25,755 nt of DNA, from the NCBI GenBank assembly GCA_002389705.1, contig DGQJ01000106.1, positions 7,254 through 33,008 on the forward strand, read 5' to 3'. The position numbers were made by a program, and so were the translations under genes. Each line of letters opens with the position of its first letter. The stretch's first letter is position 1. The notes beneath the pieces were generated by a model. The model saw nothing but the letters and a program-made list of their open reading frames with translations, searched no databases and had not been told where the DNA came from. The DNA is from Bacteroidales bacterium UBA4417. GTDB taxonomy: Bacteria > Bacteroidota > Bacteroidia > Bacteroidales > UBA4417. Shown one piece after another: positions 24,117-25,755 of the stretch.

Positions 24117-24842
24117 TTAAGGCTTTTTAGCCGAAATATAGAGCGATCCGGCAATTTCTTTCAGCACCGGAAGTTTTTCAACGGTTTCGCCAACCTTCGA
24201 AACCCATGGAATAAGTTTAGCGGGCACAGCAGGGTGCAGGAAATCAAAAGGCACTATTTCAATAGATGTGAACCCGGTTTTTTGCATCAGTTTTTTAAGC
24301 GGCCACCGGAAAAATGCAGTTTCGTCGGGCGAATCGCCAAGCCTGCGTTTCAGGGCTGGAATGTTTTTCTGCAACGCGATTTGCGGGTTCATCATATTGG
24401 GTTCAGTGAAGTAAAAACTGCCTCCCGGTTTCAACACCCTGAAAAACTCACGGATCGCCTTTTCGGGTTCCAGGTGATGAAGCACTGAACTGCCGACAAT
24501 GCTATCAAAAGCATTGTCATCAAAACTGAGCTCATATGCATTGTCGAGCATAAAAACTACGTTGGGCGCTGCAATTTCCTTTTTTGCTATGTTCAGCAAT
24601 TCGGGCGAAATATCGATGGCTGTAACTGACGCAGCTGTTTTTACAATTTCGCGTGTAAAATAGCCTGTACCGCAACCAATCTCCAGTACTCTGTCGCCAG
24701 CTTTCAGATGGTTGGTAAGCATTTTTACCCTACGTTGCCAGCGCAGTTTGCCGGCGGCTGACTCCCAGTTCCACACTTCGCCTGCGCCTTCGCGTGCCAG
24801 GTATTTACCATGTTCTATTTCATTCTGCAAGCGTTTGTCCAT
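24117..24842 (-). CDS. Class I SAM-dependent methyltransferase
   Basis: The start at ATG 24842 gives 241 residues and places the gene 16 bases after the glycosyltransferase stop; a start at 24887 would overlap that gene and add a polar tail. The Rossmann core has motif I VLEIGCGTG (52-60), an acidic ribose contact D77 (TAIDIS), an SSVLHHL motif and post-motif III VLKPGGSFYFTEPNMMNP. This is the UbiE/type-11 pattern, small-molecule or lipid/sugar class. The C-terminal part has a hydrophobic segment FLHPAVPAKLIPWV. The substrate is not identifiable. Its position behind a methyltransferase-glycosyltransferase fusion suggests a role in glycan, lipid-carrier or surface-polymer modification, by context only. 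Confidence 0.85.
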   Translation of the reverse strand: MDKRLQNEIEHGKYLAREGAGEVWNWESAAGKLRWQRRVKMLTNHLKAGDRVLEIGCGTGYFTREIVKTAASVTAIDISPELLNIAKKEIAAPNVVFMLDNAYELSFDDNAFDSIVGSSVLHHLEPEKAIREFFRVLKPGGSFYFTEPNMMNPQIALQKNIPALKRRLGDSPDETAFFRWPLKKLMQKTGFTSIEIVPFDFLHPAVPAKLIPWVSKVGETVEKLPVLKEIAGSLYISAKKP

Positions 24843-24858
24843 TGTCGTTCTCTTCCGG

Positions 24859-25755
24859 TTATTTGAATTTAATTTTCTTTGCTGCAAAAGCGCTCATTTT
24901 TATAAGCAACCACCCGTGGCTGAACCGGTTTATCTGGGTGCTGCCGTACTCGCGGTCGCGGTAGCGGATTATGATTTCGGTAATTTTCAGATTGAGTTTG
25001 GCGGCGCCGAATATCAGGTCGAAATCGCCAAACGGATCGAAATCGCCGAAATAATGACGGTTGCGGGTAATCTGCTCATAATCTTTTTTATACAGCACTT
25101 TTGTACCGCAAAGTGTATCTTTTAACCGCTGCCCAAGCAGGTAGCTGAAAAACATACCGAAAAATTTGTTTCCCAGCAGGTTCAGGAAACGCATTGCATT
25201 TTTATCCATAGGGTAAACCAGCCTGCTGCCATTGATAAACTCTCCTTTATTATACCGCAAAGCATCGTAAAACTTTGGAAGTTCTTCGGGCGGCATGGTT
25301 AAGTCGGCATCAAGGATCATCAGTATTTCGCCGCTGGCCGCTTCAAAAGCTTCGCGAACGGCATTACCTTTGCCTTTGCCGCTTTGCCTCATCACTTTGA
25401 TGTCCTTTTCGGGATAAGCTTCCTGTACGCGGAGCATTTCCTCGTAGGTGCCATCGGCCGAATGGCCCTCAATAAATACAAATTCCTGGCGGGAGCCAAA
25501 AGCAGGAGTCCGTTTTATCGCGTTTTCAATATTCCCTTTCTCGTTCCTGGCCGGTACCACAATGGAAACACTGTATTGCTGGTCGTCCGAAAGCAAGGGC
25601 CTCGCCACTATGAGGTTTACCAGGTTAAGTCGGTTAATGAGGGGCAGGTTGGCCAGGAACTTATTAAAAATCAGGTTTACTACCGGGATGTATTTGGGAA
25701 ACAGTAATTTGCGGTCGATGCGTATTACCTGGTAACCCTCCAGTTCGAGCAGGTT
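24859..25755 (-). CDS. Family 2 glycosyltransferase, C-terminal part of a probable methyltransferase-GT2 fusion (partial, 5' end beyond right edge)
   Basis: The frame is open from the stop at 24859 to the right edge, with 298 residues visible. A GTG at 25608 is a possible internal start but is rejected: the 49 residues before it (..LELEGYQVIRIDRKLLFPKYIP..NLVNLIVARP) read as the tail of a methyltransferase domain plus linker, as in Bacteroidota methyltransferase-GT2 fusions. The GT2 domain starts at YSVSIVVPARNE (about visible residue 61) and has the GKGKGNAVREAF loop and the metal-binding DAD in ILDADLT (149-151). Further on come CGTKVLYK and FGDFDLIFGAAK, of the dolichyl-phosphate-mannose-synthase-like type. 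It transfers a sugar from a nucleotide or lipid-linked donor at the membrane face. The methyltransferase gene 16 bases downstream is likely co-transcribed. Confidence 0.85.
   Translation of the reverse strand, partial: NLLELEGYQVIRIDRKLLFPKYIPVVNLIFNKFLANLPLINRLNLVNLIVARPLLSDDQQYSVSIVVPARNEKGNIENAIKRTPAFGSRQEFVFIEGHSADGTYEEMLRVQEAYPEKDIKVMRQSGKGKGNAVREAFEAASGEILMILDADLTMPPEELPKFYDALRYNKGEFINGSRLVYPMDKNAMRFLNLLGNKFFGMFFSYLLGQRLKDTLCGTKVLYKKDYEQITRNRHYFGDFDPFGDFDLIFGAAKLNLKITEIIIRYRDREYGSTQINRFSHGWLLIKMSAFAAKKIKFK

Noticed and set aside
25606-25608. GTG start for the glycosyltransferase
   Set aside because: The frame stays open to the window edge and the upstream 49 residues resemble the methyltransferase-to-GT2 linker of fusion proteins.
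1-25755. CRISPR arrays, tRNA or rRNA genes, insertion sequences, phage genes
   Set aside because: No regular repeat-spacer pattern, no tRNA-like cloverleaf, and no transposase, integrase or phage protein was seen on either strand.

Overview
This window looks like a piece of a Bacteroidota chromosome, probably from a Bacteroidales/Marinilabiliales-like lineage. The evidence is the giant glycine/threonine/asparagine-rich secreted protein with Bacteroidetes-style SGxW and Ig-like modules, several DUF4402 proteins, a TorF-type barrel next to an Amt transporter, AQ-type signal-peptide ends, moderate-to-low GC, and promoter -7 boxes of the TAnnTTTG type. No tRNA, rRNA, CRISPR array or insertion sequence was seen.

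Left half (1-14.4 kb), all transcribed leftward. From right to left it holds a small secreted membrane protein, an NtrC-type response regulator, four small secreted beta-rich proteins (three clear DUF4402 members and one divergent relative), a periplasmic PapD-like chaperone, and 60 bp further on a giant surface protein that leaves the left edge after at least 2,437 codons. All four small proteins end in an alternating-hydrophobic strand with a penultimate Tyr (VNYN, FAYN, VNYN, LAYN), the kind of C-terminus that fimbrial chaperones cap. No usher is visible. Two of the DUF4402 genes share a 181-bp block, with one mismatch, covering promoter, leader and signal peptide. The block begins exactly at a perfect sigma-54 -24 element (TGGCACG). 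A further 13-bp word is shared about 147 bp upstream of each block. The neighbouring NtrC-type regulator is the obvious candidate activator, but its sigma-54 contact loop reads DAFPGA instead of GAFTGA. I read this as a chaperone-assisted, fimbria-like surface system and the most interesting part of the window. That reading is inference.

Right half (14.6-25.8 kb). Rightward: a cold-shock-domain protein with a basic N-terminal extension, ProC (proline synthesis), a Cache-like HisKA_3 sensor kinase followed by its NarL/FixJ response regulator, a TorF-like outer-membrane barrel followed by an ammonium transporter, and ClpB. Leftward and convergent with clpB: the C-terminal part of a methyltransferase-glycosyltransferase fusion entering from the right edge, followed by a second SAM methyltransferase. 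Intrinsic terminators separate most of these units.
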